Of a stretch of DNA of 64,000 nucleotides, positions 17,603 to 25,551 are shown piece after piece. The notes beneath the pieces are model-generated. The model saw only the letters and a list, made by a program, of their open reading frames with translations. It was not told the DNA's origin and made no database searches. How positions within the stretch are numbered: position 1 is the stretch's first letter; the number at the start of each line of letters is the position of its first letter. The translations under genes and the position numbers were made by a program. Source of the stretch: Microbacterium enclense (GTDB taxonomy: Bacteria; Actinomycetota; Actinomycetes; Actinomycetales; Microbacteriaceae); assembly GCF_001456955.1 (NCBI RefSeq), contig NZ_KQ758470.1:186001-250000 (forward strand), written 5' to 3'.

Positions 17603-19261
17603 TCAGGCGGGGAAGTCGACCGGGCGCTCGGGGTCGGACGACGGCGTCGAGTCGGCCGGATACGGCACCGGCCACTGCGGGTCGGGCACGGCCCAGCCCG
17701 CGGCGCGCAGCGCACGGCGCGACAGCTCGCGCGCCGAGTACGGCGTGCGCACCCCGCGGATGTCGCGGTAGTCCTGGTGGCCGGGGCCGGCCCACAGGAT
17801 CGCGTCTCCCTCGCCGACGAGCTTCACGGCCTCGAGGATCGCGCGCTCGGGCGGCGTGAAGGCGTGGATCTCGGCGTCGGGTCGCGCTCGGCGTGCACCC
17901 TCGACGAGCACCTCGCGGATGGCATCCGGATTCTCGTGGCGGGGGTGGTGGTCGGTGACGATGAGGATGTCGCTGCCTTCGACGGCCGTGCGGCCCATGT
18001 CGTGGCGCTTCGTGGCGTCGCGGTCGCCGTCGGCGCCGAAGAGCATGACGACTTTGCCGGGAGTCACGCGCCGCACCGCGGCGAGCGTCTTCTCGAATGC
18101 GTCGGGGGAGTGTCCGAAGTCGACGTACACCGCCGGCCCCTCGGAGCCCGACACCAACTGCGTGCGGCCGGGGAGGGAGGCGTCGATGCGCGCGCCGTCG
18201 AGCGCGGCGACCAGGCGGTCCCACGCGTACCCCGCCTCGAGCAGCATGACGATCGCGAGTCCCGCGTTGGCGGCCATGTGCCGTCCGATCACCGGCACCA
18301 CGGTCGTGAGCGAGCGACCGTCGCCCGATCGCAGCGTGAACTGCGTGCCCTCCTGTCGCTCGTCGACGATCTCGACGGCCCAGTCGGCGGTCGCCGTGGG
18401 GTCGTGGGCGATGGCCGGGGTGACGATCGTGACGACGGGGATCTCGGCCCGCGCCGCGATCTCGGCACCGGCGGGGGAGTCGAGGCACACGACGCCGCGG
18501 CGCGCGCGGTCGGCGCGGAAGAGGGGCAGCTTCGCCTCGAAGTACTCGCGCATGTCGGCGTAGTCGTCGAGGTGGTCGTGCGTGAGGTTGGTGAAACCGG
18601 CGACGTCGAACATCAGTCCGTCGACGCGGTGACGGGTGAGGGCTTGGGCACTCACCTCGACCGCGACGGCTTCGACGCCCCGCTCGCGCATGAGGGCGAG
18701 CAGCGCGTGGAACTCGGAGGCCTCGGGCGTCGTCAGACGCGACACGATGACCTCGCCGGCGATGTGGCGCTCGGCGGTCGACGACAGGCCCGTCACGACC
18801 CCCAGCTGGCCGAGGATGCCCTCGAGCAGGTGCGAGACGCTCGTCTTGCCATTCGTGCCGGTGGTGGCCAGCAACGTCGGCAGATCGTCGTCGGCGCCGG
18901 TGCCGTAGACCCAGGCCGACAACTCGCCGAGGAGCGCGCGGGGGTCGTCGACCACGACGATGGGCAGACCCGCGGATGCGGCGATCTCCGCTCCGTCGGC
19001 GTCGGTGATGACGGCGACGGCTCCGCGTTCGGCGGCGGTGGTCGCGAAGTCGGCGCCGTGACGGTTCACGCCGCGGATCGCGACGAAGGCCTCGCCGGTG
19101 CGCAGGTCGGCCGTGGCGAGGGTGATCCCGGTCAGGGTCGTCCCCTCGACGTCGCCGACGCTGCGCACGCCGAAGCGTCGGGCCAGTTCCGCGAGGTCGC
19201 GGTGGGGCGGTCGCTCCGGCCGGAGCACGGGCGGGAGGTTCGAGGGCACGTCGGTCGGCAT
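17603..19261 (-). CDS. MurE-like Mur ligase with altered substrate motif
   Basis: This 552-residue ATP-dependent peptide ligase has the MurE domain order: an N-terminal UMAG-binding domain, the central ATPase loop LATTGTNGKTSVSHLLEG near residue 120, and a C-terminal domain. The canonical MurE segment EVSSH is EVSAQ here, and the diaminopimelate-recognition DNPR is replaced by DHHPR in VTDHHPRHENPDAI. The protein may therefore add a residue other than meso-DAP, or be a paralogue of the MurE in the cell-division cluster (inference). It is isolated from other mur genes and convergent with dxr. The ATG at 19261 is preferred, with 19270 possible. Confidence 0.8.
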   Translation of the reverse strand: MPTDVPSNLPPVLRPERPPHRDLAELARRFGVRSVGDVEGTTLTGITLATADLRTGEAFVAIRGVNRHGADFATTAAERGAVAVITDADGAEIAASAGLPIVVVDDPRALLGELSAWVYGTGADDDLPTLLATTGTNGKTSVSHLLEGILGQLGVVTGLSSTAERHIAGEVIVSRLTTPEASEFHALLALMRERGVEAVAVEVSAQALTRHRVDGLMFDVAGFTNLTHDHLDDYADMREYFEAKLPLFRADRARRGVVCLDSPAGAEIAARAEIPVVTIVTPAIAHDPTATADWAVEIVDERQEGTQFTLRSGDGRSLTTVVPVIGRHMAANAGLAIVMLLEAGYAWDRLVAALDGARIDASLPGRTQLVSGSEGPAVYVDFGHSPDAFEKTLAAVRRVTPGKVVMLFGADGDRDATKRHDMGRTAVEGSDILIVTDHHPRHENPDAIREVLVEGARRARPDAEIHAFTPPERAILEAVKLVGEGDAILWAGPGHQDYRDIRGVRTPYSARELSRRALRAAGWAVPDPQWPVPYPADSTPSSDPERPVDFPA

Positions 19262-19336
19262 CCCGTCCATTGTCTCACCCGGGGTCGCACAGACACCGCA
19301 TCGGCGCCGCACGGGCGGTTCAAAGCCGGGCGGCGG

Positions 19337-19342
19337 TATCGT
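19337..19342 (+). promoter_or_regulatory. -10 hexamer TATCGT, leaderless start of rseP
   Basis: TATCGT is followed by CGCCGG and the GTG at 19349. Confidence 0.6.
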
Positions 19343-19348
19343 CGCCGG

Positions 19349-20665
19349 GTGACCGCGATCGCCTTCCTCATCGGCGTGCTCGTGCTCGTGATCGGCCTGG
19401 CCGTCTCGATCGCCCTGCACGAGGTCGGGCACCTGCTGCCCGCCAAGCTCTTCGGCGTGCGCGTCGGCCAGTACATGATCGGGTTCGGACCCACGCTGTG
19501 GTCGAAGCGGGTCGGCGAGACCGAGTACGGCTTCAAGCTCCTGCCCCTGGGCGGCTTCATCTCGATGGCGGGCATGTATCCGCCGGCCCCCGAGGGGGAG
19601 AAGCCGTCGAAGCGTCGCTCGCGGTTCTTCGCGACGATGGTGCAGGACGCCCGGGATGCCAACGCCGAGACCCTCGTCGAGGGCGACGACCGCGTGTTCT
19701 ACAAGCTCCCCGTGTGGAAACGCGTCGTCGTGATGCTCGGCGGCCCGGTCATGAACCTGCTGCTGGCTTTCGTCCTGTCGGCGGTCGCGGTGAGCGGGAT
19801 CGGCGTCGCGGTCGCCACCACCACCGTCGCGTCGGTGTCGGAGTGCGTCATCCCCGCGAGCGAGAACCGCACCGACTGCACTTCGGGCGACCCGGTCGCG
19901 CCGGCGGCCGCCGCCGGCATCCGACCCGGCGACGTGATCGTGTCGATCGACGGTCAGGCGGTGTCGACGTTCGCCGAGGCGGCGGCGATCATCCAGGACG
20001 CCCCCGGCCGCGCCCTGCCGGTCGTGATCGAGCGCGACGGCACGCAGCAGACCGTCACCATCACCCCGCAGCGGAGCGACCGCGCCGTCACCGACGCTCA
20101 GGGGCAGCCCGTGCGGGATGCCGCGGGCCAGCCCGAGTACGAGACGGTGGGCTTCGCGGGTCTGCGCCCCCAGCAGGGGCTCGAACCGCAGCCGATCTGG
20201 GTGGGGCCGGAGGCGACGATCCAGCAGGTCGGCGCGGTCGCGCAGATCATGACGCAGCTGCCGGTGCGCATCTACGATACGGCCGCCGATCTGGTGACCG
20301 GTCAGCCGCGCGACCCCGATGGGCCGCTGAGCGTCGTGGGCGCGGGGCGCCTCGCCGGCGAGTACGCCGCGGTCGATGCCCCCATCCTCGCGCGCGTGCA
20401 GTCGATCATCGGCCTGCTCGCCGGGTTGAACATCGCCCTGTTCGTCTTCAACCTCATCCCGCTGCTGCCCCTCGACGGCGGACACGTCGTGGTGGCCCTG
20501 TGGGACGGCATCAAGCGCGCCGTCGCGCGCCTGCGGGGCACGGTCGCGCGGCCGGTGGATGCCACGCGCCTCGTGCCCGTGACGTTCGTCGTCGTCGTGC
20601 TGCTGATCGGCATGGGCGGCGTGCTGTTCCTCGCCGACATCTTCAACCCGGTGCAGTTGCTGTAG
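19349..20665 (+). CDS. rseP: site-2 intramembrane metalloprotease RseP (Rip1-like)
   Basis: This 438-residue M50 protease has the zinc motif HEVGH at residues 24-28 in the first membrane helix, a PDZ domain at about residues 190-260 (GIRPGDVIVSIDGQAVSTF) and the second catalytic motif NLIPLLPLDGGHV near the C-terminus. It cuts membrane-bound anti-sigma factors or other single-pass proteins. The PDZ region has an extra Cys-containing segment (SVSECVIPASENRTDCTSGD). Its place between dxr and ispG is conserved in actinobacteria (mycobacterial Rip1). The promoter lies back to back with that of the Mur ligase gene. Confidence 0.94.
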   Translation: MTAIAFLIGVLVLVIGLAVSIALHEVGHLLPAKLFGVRVGQYMIGFGPTLWSKRVGETEYGFKLLPLGGFISMAGMYPPAPEGEKPSKRRSRFFATMVQDARDANAETLVEGDDRVFYKLPVWKRVVVMLGGPVMNLLLAFVLSAVAVSGIGVAVATTTVASVSECVIPASENRTDCTSGDPVAPAAAAGIRPGDVIVSIDGQAVSTFAEAAAIIQDAPGRALPVVIERDGTQQTVTITPQRSDRAVTDAQGQPVRDAAGQPEYETVGFAGLRPQQGLEPQPIWVGPEATIQQVGAVAQIMTQLPVRIYDTAADLVTGQPRDPDGPLSVVGAGRLAGEYAAVDAPILARVQSIIGLLAGLNIALFVFNLIPLLPLDGGHVVVALWDGIKRAVARLRGTVARPVDATRLVPVTFVVVVLLIGMGGVLFLADIFNPVQLL

Positions 20666-20717
20666 CCGGACGGGCGCGGTACGACGTGCGTCTGTCGAAC
20701 GGTCCAGGCGCTGTGCG

Positions 20718-20808
20718 GGGCCCGGGGCTTCGACAGGCCCAGCCACCTCGGGGGGAGCGCAGCCACCTCGGTGGGGAGGCCCCTGAGCCCGTCGAAGGGG
20801 CCGGGCCC
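20718..20808. repeat. REP-like inverted repeat with TTCGACAGGC/GCCCGTCGAA core
   Basis: Left arm GGGCCCGGGGCTTCGACAGG and right arm CCCGTCGAAGGGGCCGGGCC pair with few mismatches. Between them AGCCACCTCGG occurs twice. The right arm abuts the anthranilate synthase stop. The same core occurs at 41109-41200. CTTCGACNGGCTCAG-type repeats are widespread in bacterial genomes. The element sits between convergent genes. Confidence 0.75.
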
Positions 20809-22742
20809 TACAGCGCGTGGGCGATCAGCCGCTCCAGGGTGCGCATGCCGTCGCGCGAGAGGATCGACTCGAGGTGGCCCTGCACGCTCGCGAAACCGGG
20901 TCCGCGCAGGGCGTAGACGTCGCCGGTCGTCGAATCCGCGGCGACGTCGATCTCGGAGCCGCTGACGGGAGCGTCAGGCCCGTAGGAGATGCCGCGACGG
21001 TCGCCCGGGTTCACCCGCGCGGTGAAGGTGTTGTAGAACCCGATCGACGCGTCCTCGCCGAAGACGTCGACGCTCTTCTGCAGACCCTGGTGCGGCCGGT
21101 CCAGCGGCATGAGCTCGATGCCGAGCGCGTCGGCCAGGATCTGGTGGCTCAGGCACACGGCGAGCAGCGGATCGCGGCGAGCGGTGCGCCGGCCGACGAC
21201 GTGCCGCATCGCCTCCATGCGCGGGGTGTCGTCGCGCGGGTCGCCCGGGCCGGGGCCCGAGACGACGAGGTCGGCGGCATCCAGGTCGGCATCCGTCACC
21301 TCCGACCAGTGCACGATCCGGGTGTCGAGTCCGAGGTGGCGCAGCTGGTGGGCGAGCATGGTGGTGAAGCGGTCCTCGGCGTCGACCACGAGCGCCGTGC
21401 GGCCGGCGAACGGGCCGGAGCCGTCGGGGTCCTGCGGGTTCATCCAGAACGGCGCGAGGCGGTCGTTGCGGGATGCCAGCAGTTCGGCGATCGCGGGATC
21501 CTCGCCCAGAGGGCGGCGTGGGGCGGTCGGTGCGTCGGGGTCGGCCGCCGGGGGAGCCGCCGGCGCGTCGCGGGGGATCGCGCCGATCGCGCCGAGCACT
21601 CCCGCCGCCTTGCCGTGCGTCTCGCCCACTTCGCCGTAGGGGTCGGAATGGCGCACGAGCGTCGCGCCGACGGGCACGCGCAGGCGCCCGTCGACGAGGT
21701 ACGCCGTGCGGATGAGGATGGGCGCGTCGAGGTCGTGCGTGGCCCCCTCGGCCGCGCCGTTGGGGGTGAACAGCGCCGCGACGCCGGAGTAGTACCCGCG
21801 GGGGGCGGTCTCGTGCCGGGCGATGACCGTGCACGCGTTCTGCATGGGGGAGCCGGTGACGGTCGGGGCGAACATCGTCTCGCGCAGGATGTCGCGCGGG
21901 TCGAGGTCGCTGCGTCCGCGCAGCATGTACTCGGTGTGGGTCAGCCGCGACATCTCTTTGAGGTGCGGGCCGGTGATGCGTCCGCCGTCGCTGCAGACGG
22001 CGCTCATCATCTTCAGCTCTTCGTCGACGACCATGAAGAGCTCCTCGGTCTCTTTGGTCGAGCGCAGGAACTCCGCGAGCGTCTCGGCGGTCGCTCCCCC
22101 TGCGGGGTGGCGGAAGGTGCCCGAGATGGGGTTCATCGTGACGATGCCGTCCTGGGCGCTGACGTGCGCCTCGGGGCTCGCGCCGACGGCGATGTGCCCG
22201 TCGGTGACGACGGCGAACGTCCAGTAGGCGCCCTTCTCGTGTTCGAGGAGCGCGCGGAACCACGTCAGCGCGGCGACCCGCGGATCGGTGTCGACGCCCG
22301 CGACGAAGTCACGACGGATGACGAAGTTCGCCCCCTCGCCGCGGCCGATCTCGTCGGCGATCACCCGCCGCACGATGTCGGCGTACTCCTCGTCGGCGAT
22401 GTCGAACCCGGCGTCGGTGAGCGGCACGGGGGAGGAGGGGAGGGATGCCATGACCTCGGCCCGCGGCAGGGCGACGCGCTCGTCGATCACGAGGCAGCGC
22501 AGCGGTGCTCCGTCGTCGTGGCAGACGAAACCGCGCTCGCGCACCTGGCGGTACGGCACCAGGGCGAGGACCTCGCGCGCGGTGCCCGCGGCATCCGTCA
22601 ACGGGATGTCGGCGAGCAGCTCGACGTCGACGATGTCGCCGGTCAGCACCTCGACGGTGGCGCCGTCACGGGCGATCAGCGCGAAGGGAGCGCTGCCGCC
22701 GGCGAGGTCGGCGAGCAGGGAGGAGGGGTCGGGCGCGGTCAT
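20808..22742 (-). CDS. trpE: fused anthranilate synthase (TrpE-TrpG, PhzE-type)
   Basis: This 644-residue fusion has an N-terminal chorismate-binding synthase at about residues 100-400 (YWTFAVVTDGHIAVGASPEA, NPISGTFRHPAGG, DEELKMMSAVC, APTVTGSPMQNA, YYSGVAALF) and a C-terminal glutamine amidotransferase at about 440-640 with nucleophile Cys in AVCLSHQILADALG and the His-x-Glu in VQGHLES. Fusions of this type make either anthranilate or, in PhzE, aminodeoxyisochorismate. The Trp-rich leader peptide and attenuator upstream favour a tryptophan role. No phz or other trp genes are nearby. The ATG at 22742 begins about 45 bases after the attenuator. Confidence 0.88.
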   Translation of the reverse strand: MTAPDPSSLLADLAGGSAPFALIARDGATVEVLTGDIVDVELLADIPLTDAAGTAREVLALVPYRQVRERGFVCHDDGAPLRCLVIDERVALPRAEVMASLPSSPVPLTDAGFDIADEEYADIVRRVIADEIGRGEGANFVIRRDFVAGVDTDPRVAALTWFRALLEHEKGAYWTFAVVTDGHIAVGASPEAHVSAQDGIVTMNPISGTFRHPAGGATAETLAEFLRSTKETEELFMVVDEELKMMSAVCSDGGRITGPHLKEMSRLTHTEYMLRGRSDLDPRDILRETMFAPTVTGSPMQNACTVIARHETAPRGYYSGVAALFTPNGAAEGATHDLDAPILIRTAYLVDGRLRVPVGATLVRHSDPYGEVGETHGKAAGVLGAIGAIPRDAPAAPPAADPDAPTAPRRPLGEDPAIAELLASRNDRLAPFWMNPQDPDGSGPFAGRTALVVDAEDRFTTMLAHQLRHLGLDTRIVHWSEVTDADLDAADLVVSGPGPGDPRDDTPRMEAMRHVVGRRTARRDPLLAVCLSHQILADALGIELMPLDRPHQGLQKSVDVFGEDASIGFYNTFTARVNPGDRRGISYGPDAPVSGSEIDVAADSTTGDVYALRGPGFASVQGHLESILSRDGMRTLERLIAHAL

Positions 22743-22784
22743 CGAGGAATCTTTTCGTCTGTGAGGGAGGGTCCGAGGCGGCCG

Positions 22785-22829
22785 CCGAAAACACGAAGAC
22801 CGCCCGGGTTCCCCAGGGGGAGGGCGGTC
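22785..22829 (-). terminator. trp attenuator terminator hairpin
   Basis: On the minus strand GACCGCCC and GGGCGGTC form a stem with further CCC/GGG pairing inside, followed by TTCGTGTTTT. It lies 21 bases after the stop of the Trp-rich leader peptide and 42 bases before the synthase ATG. Confidence 0.85.
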
Positions 22830-22850
22830 TGTTGCATGCGTGCGCACCGC

Positions 22851-22886
22851 CTAGACGGTGAGCCACCAGGATGTGTACGCGCGCAT
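22851..22886 (-). CDS. trpL: trp leader peptide [11 protein letters not shown]
   Basis: This 11-codon reading frame has two adjacent Trp codons and a TAG stop just before a terminator hairpin in front of an anthranilate synthase. That is the classic layout of transcription attenuation: when charged tRNA-Trp is scarce, the ribosome stalls at Trp-Trp and the terminator does not form. The ATG is seven bases after a TAGGTT hexamer (22894-22899, minus strand), so the leader itself is probably a leaderless message. The bases around the stop (CACCG ... CGGTG) can form an alternative hairpin. Confidence 0.9.
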   Translation of the reverse strand: MRAYTSWWLTV

Positions 22887-22893
22887 GGCGCCG

Positions 22894-22899
22894 AACCTA
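22894..22899 (-). promoter_or_regulatory. -10 hexamer TAGGTT of the trp leader transcript
   Basis: On the minus strand TAGGTT is followed by seven bases and the ATG of the leader peptide at 22886. Confidence 0.6.
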
Positions 22900-22938
22900 C
22901 CACAGGGCGTCCTCAGCCTCCGTGCGGGGGCTGAGGCG

Positions 22939-22944
22939 TAGGCT
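22939..22944 (+). promoter_or_regulatory. -10 hexamer TAGGCT, leaderless start of ispG
   Basis: TAGGCT is followed by seven bases and the GTG at 22952. This supports the GTG over the in-frame GTG at 22961 and ATG at 22973. Confidence 0.6.
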
Positions 22945-22951
22945 GATCGGC

Positions 22952-24103
22952 GTGCCTGCAGTGAACATCGGGATGCCCCGCGTGCCGGAGGTCCTCGCGC
23001 CTCGTCGTAAGACCCGTCAGATCAAGGTCGGCAAGGTGCTCGTGGGCGGCGACGCCCCCGTGAGCGTCCAGTCGATGACGACGACGCCGACGACCAACAT
23101 CAACGCCACGCTCCAGCAGATCGCCGAGCTCACGGCATCCGGATGCGAGATCGTGCGCGTGGCCGTTCCGTCGCAGGACGACGCCGACGTGCTGCACATC
23201 ATCGCCAAGAAGAGCCAGATCCCGGTCATCGCCGACATCCACTTCCAGCCGAAGTACGTCTTCCAGGCGATCGACGCCGGGTGCGGCGCGGTGCGCGTGA
23301 ACCCCGGCAACATCCGCAAGTTCGACGACCAGGTCGGTGCGATCGCCGCGGCCGCGAAGGCGGCGGGGGTGTCGCTGCGCATCGGCGTCAACGCCGGGTC
23401 GCTCGACCGGCGCCTGCTCGAGAAGTACGGCAAGGCCACGCCCGAAGCGCTCGTCGAGAGCGCCGTGTGGGAGGCCTCGCTGTTCGAGGAGCACGACTTC
23501 CACGACTTCAAGATCTCGGTCAAGCACAACGACCCGATCGTCATGGTCAAGGCCTACCGGCTGCTCGCCGAGCGCGGCGACTGGCCCCTGCACCTCGGCG
23601 TGACCGAGGCCGGCCCCGCGTTCCAGGGCACGATCAAAAGCGCCACCGCTTTCGGCATCCTGCTCTCCGAGGGCATCGGCGACACCATCCGCGTCTCGCT
23701 GTCGGCGCCGCCCGCCGAAGAGGTCAAGGTCGGCCACCAGATCCTGCAGTCGCTGAACCTGCGCGAGCGCAAGCTCGAGATCGTCTCGTGCCCGTCGTGC
23801 GGTCGCGCGCAGGTCGACGTCTACACCCTCGCCGACGACGTCACCGAGGGTCTGAAAGACATGACCGTTCCGCTGCGCGTGGCCGTCATGGGCTGCGTCG
23901 TGAACGGTCCCGGCGAGGCACGCGACGCCGATCTCGGTGTCGCTTCGGGCAACGGCAAGGGCCAGATCTTCGTCAAGGGTCAGGTCATCAAGACCGTGCC
24001 CGAGTCCGAGATCGTGCAGACCCTGATCGAGGAGGCGAACCGCCTCGCCGACGAGATGGGCCCCGACGCCGCTCCCGGTACCGCGCAGGTCATCACGGCC
24101 TGA
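22952..24103 (+). CDS. ispG: 4-hydroxy-3-methylbut-2-enyl diphosphate synthase (GcpE)
   Basis: This 383-residue iron-sulfur enzyme of the MEP pathway converts MEcPP to HMBPP. The TIM-barrel half contains [38 protein letters not shown] and [11 protein letters not shown]. The C-terminal half holds the 4Fe-4S ligands in [10 protein letters not shown] and the later [17 protein letters not shown] (three Cys with a Glu, as in the family). It works downstream of Dxr. Its promoter is divergent from the trp leader, with only 65 bp between the two start codons. Confidence 0.96.
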   Translation: MPAVNIGMPRVPEVLAPRRKTRQIKVGKVLVGGDAPVSVQSMTTTPTTNINATLQQIAELTASGCEIVRVAVPSQDDADVLHIIAKKSQIPVIADIHFQPKYVFQAIDAGCGAVRVNPGNIRKFDDQVGAIAAAAKAAGVSLRIGVNAGSLDRRLLEKYGKATPEALVESAVWEASLFEEHDFHDFKISVKHNDPIVMVKAYRLLAERGDWPLHLGVTEAGPAFQGTIKSATAFGILLSEGIGDTIRVSLSAPPAEEVKVGHQILQSLNLRERKLEIVSCPSCGRAQVDVYTLADDVTEGLKDMTVPLRVAVMGCVVNGPGEARDADLGVASGNGKGQIFVKGQVIKTVPESEIVQTLIEEANRLADEMGPDAAPGTAQVITA

Positions 24104-24111
24104 GCGCGGCG

Positions 24112-24160
24112 GGCGGTCCGCGCGCGAGCGATCGGACCGCCGTCCGTCGGCTTTTGTTCC
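24112..24160 (+). terminator. terminator after ispG
   Basis: GGCGGTCCG and CGGACCGCC form a perfect 9-bp stem with a 12-base loop, followed within 10 bases by CTTTTGTT. Confidence 0.75.
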
Positions 24161-24178
24161 GATAACGTCGGAAGTCTC

Positions 24179-25363
24179 ATGACCGAGACTCCCGCCGCAT
24201 CCCTCGCCCGTCCGCTGATCGCCGGGGTCGTCACCGCCCTCGTCGGCTTCACCAGCACCTTCGCCGTCGTCCTGACGGGCCTGCGCGCCGTCGGCGCCAC
24301 CCCGGAACAGGCGGCGAGCGGCCTGCTCGCGATCACCCTCGTCGTCGGTGTCGGCTGCGTGCTGCTGGCCGGTCGCTATCGCATCCCGATCACCGTCGCG
24401 TGGTCGACGCCCGGTGTGGCGCTGCTCGCGGCGACCGGCGCCGTCGACGGAGGGTGGCCGGCCGTCGTCGGCGGTTTCCTGGTGTCGGCGGTGCTCATCC
24501 TCTGCACCGCGCTCTTCCCGCCGCTCGGGGCGCTCATCGCGCGCATCCCGCCGTCCATCGCCCAGGCGATGCTCGCGGGGGTGCTGCTCCCGCTGTGCGT
24601 GGCGCCGTTCGTCGGTGTGGTCGAAGACCCGTGGGGCGTCGCGCCCGTGCTGATCGTGTGGCTGGTGGCATCCCGTCTCCTGCCGCGCTGGGCGGTGCCG
24701 TTGGCCTTCGTCGCGGCGATCGCCGTCGTGGCGGTGGAACTGTCGCGCACGGGTGCGCAGATGGATGCCGCGGCGCTCGTGCCGCGCCTGGAGTTCACCG
24801 TTCCGACCCTCACCGTGGGCTCGGTGATCGGTATCGCCCTGCCGCTGTTCATCGTGACGATGGCGTCGCAGAACGTCCCGGGCGTTGCCGTGATGCGCAG
24901 CCTGGGCTTCACGATCCCGTGGCGGCCCGCGATGCTCGTCACCGGGCTGGGCACCGCCGCGGCGGCCGGCTTCGGCGGTCACGCCATGAACCTCGGTGCC
25001 ATCAGCGCCGCGATCGCGGCGGGGCCCGATTCGCACCCCGATCCGAAGCGGCGGTGGGTCGCCGGCGTCTCGGCGGGCGGCACGTACCTCGTGCTCGGCG
25101 CGCTATCGGCGGCGTTCGCCGCGATCGTCCTGCTGGCGCCTGCGGGCGTGATTCCCGCCGTGGCCGGCGTTGCGCTGTTCGGAGCCTTCGGCTCGGCCGT
25201 GCAGCAGGCGATCGATGATCCGGGGGAGCGGGTGCCCGCGGTGGTGACGTTCCTCGTCGCCGCATCCGGGATCGCGGTGCTCGGCGTCAGCGCGGCGTTC
25301 TGGGCCCTCGTGGCCGGTCTGCTGGTGCGGACGGTGCTGCACGTGGGCCGCGCGCGACGGTGA
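24179..25363 (+). CDS. benzoate/H+ symporter (BenE family)
   Basis: This 394-residue polytopic membrane protein has about 12 hydrophobic segments. BenE landmarks include VGFTSTFAVVLTGLRAVGAT, PITVAWSTPGVALL, IARIPPSIAQAMLAGVLLPL, LFIVTMASQNVPGVAVMRS and FGGHAMNLGAISAAIAAG. BenE proteins import benzoate with protons. No benzoate catabolism genes are present, so the true substrate is open. A TAACGT hexamer lies 10 bases before the ATG. The 188 bp before proS hold no clear gene. Confidence 0.87.
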   Translation: MTETPAASLARPLIAGVVTALVGFTSTFAVVLTGLRAVGATPEQAASGLLAITLVVGVGCVLLAGRYRIPITVAWSTPGVALLAATGAVDGGWPAVVGGFLVSAVLILCTALFPPLGALIARIPPSIAQAMLAGVLLPLCVAPFVGVVEDPWGVAPVLIVWLVASRLLPRWAVPLAFVAAIAVVAVELSRTGAQMDAAALVPRLEFTVPTLTVGSVIGIALPLFIVTMASQNVPGVAVMRSLGFTIPWRPAMLVTGLGTAAAAGFGGHAMNLGAISAAIAAGPDSHPDPKRRWVAGVSAGGTYLVLGALSAAFAAIVLLAPAGVIPAVAGVALFGAFGSAVQQAIDDPGERVPAVVTFLVAASGIAVLGVSAAFWALVAGLLVRTVLHVGRARR

Positions 25364-25408
25364 CGGCGGCCATCGCACGGTACGACCGGCTACCGACATG
25401 TCGCGCCC

Positions 25409-25504
25409 GTGACGATGTCATACGACCCGTCGATGCAGACCGCCGGGGCGAACGACAACGGCAACACGGCCGTCACGCCTGAGACCGTCAGTGCGGTGCG
25501 CTGA
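25409..25504 (+). other. short reading frame of unclear status
   Basis: The 31-codon frame from GTG (or ATG at 25415) to TGA encodes a hydrophilic peptide rich in Asn, Thr and Asp. It has no ribosome binding site, no recognisable domain and no hexamer at leaderless spacing. It may be a gene remnant or chance. Confidence 0.15.
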
Positions 25505-25537
25505 GGCCCGGCATCCACTCGGCGTCGTCCCCCGCCT

Positions 25538-25543
25538 TAGACT
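25538..25543 (+). promoter_or_regulatory. -10 hexamer TAGACT before proS
   Basis: TAGACT is followed by eight bases and the GTG at 25552; no Shine-Dalgarno sequence is visible. Confidence 0.5.
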
Positions 25544-25551
25544 CGTCTCTC

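Noticed and set aside
20817..22934. A plus-strand open frame of about 700 codons opposite the anthranilate synthase
   Set aside because: The minus-strand gene has all TrpE and amidotransferase motifs; the antisense frame is rich in Arg, Val, Asp and Gly with no motif.
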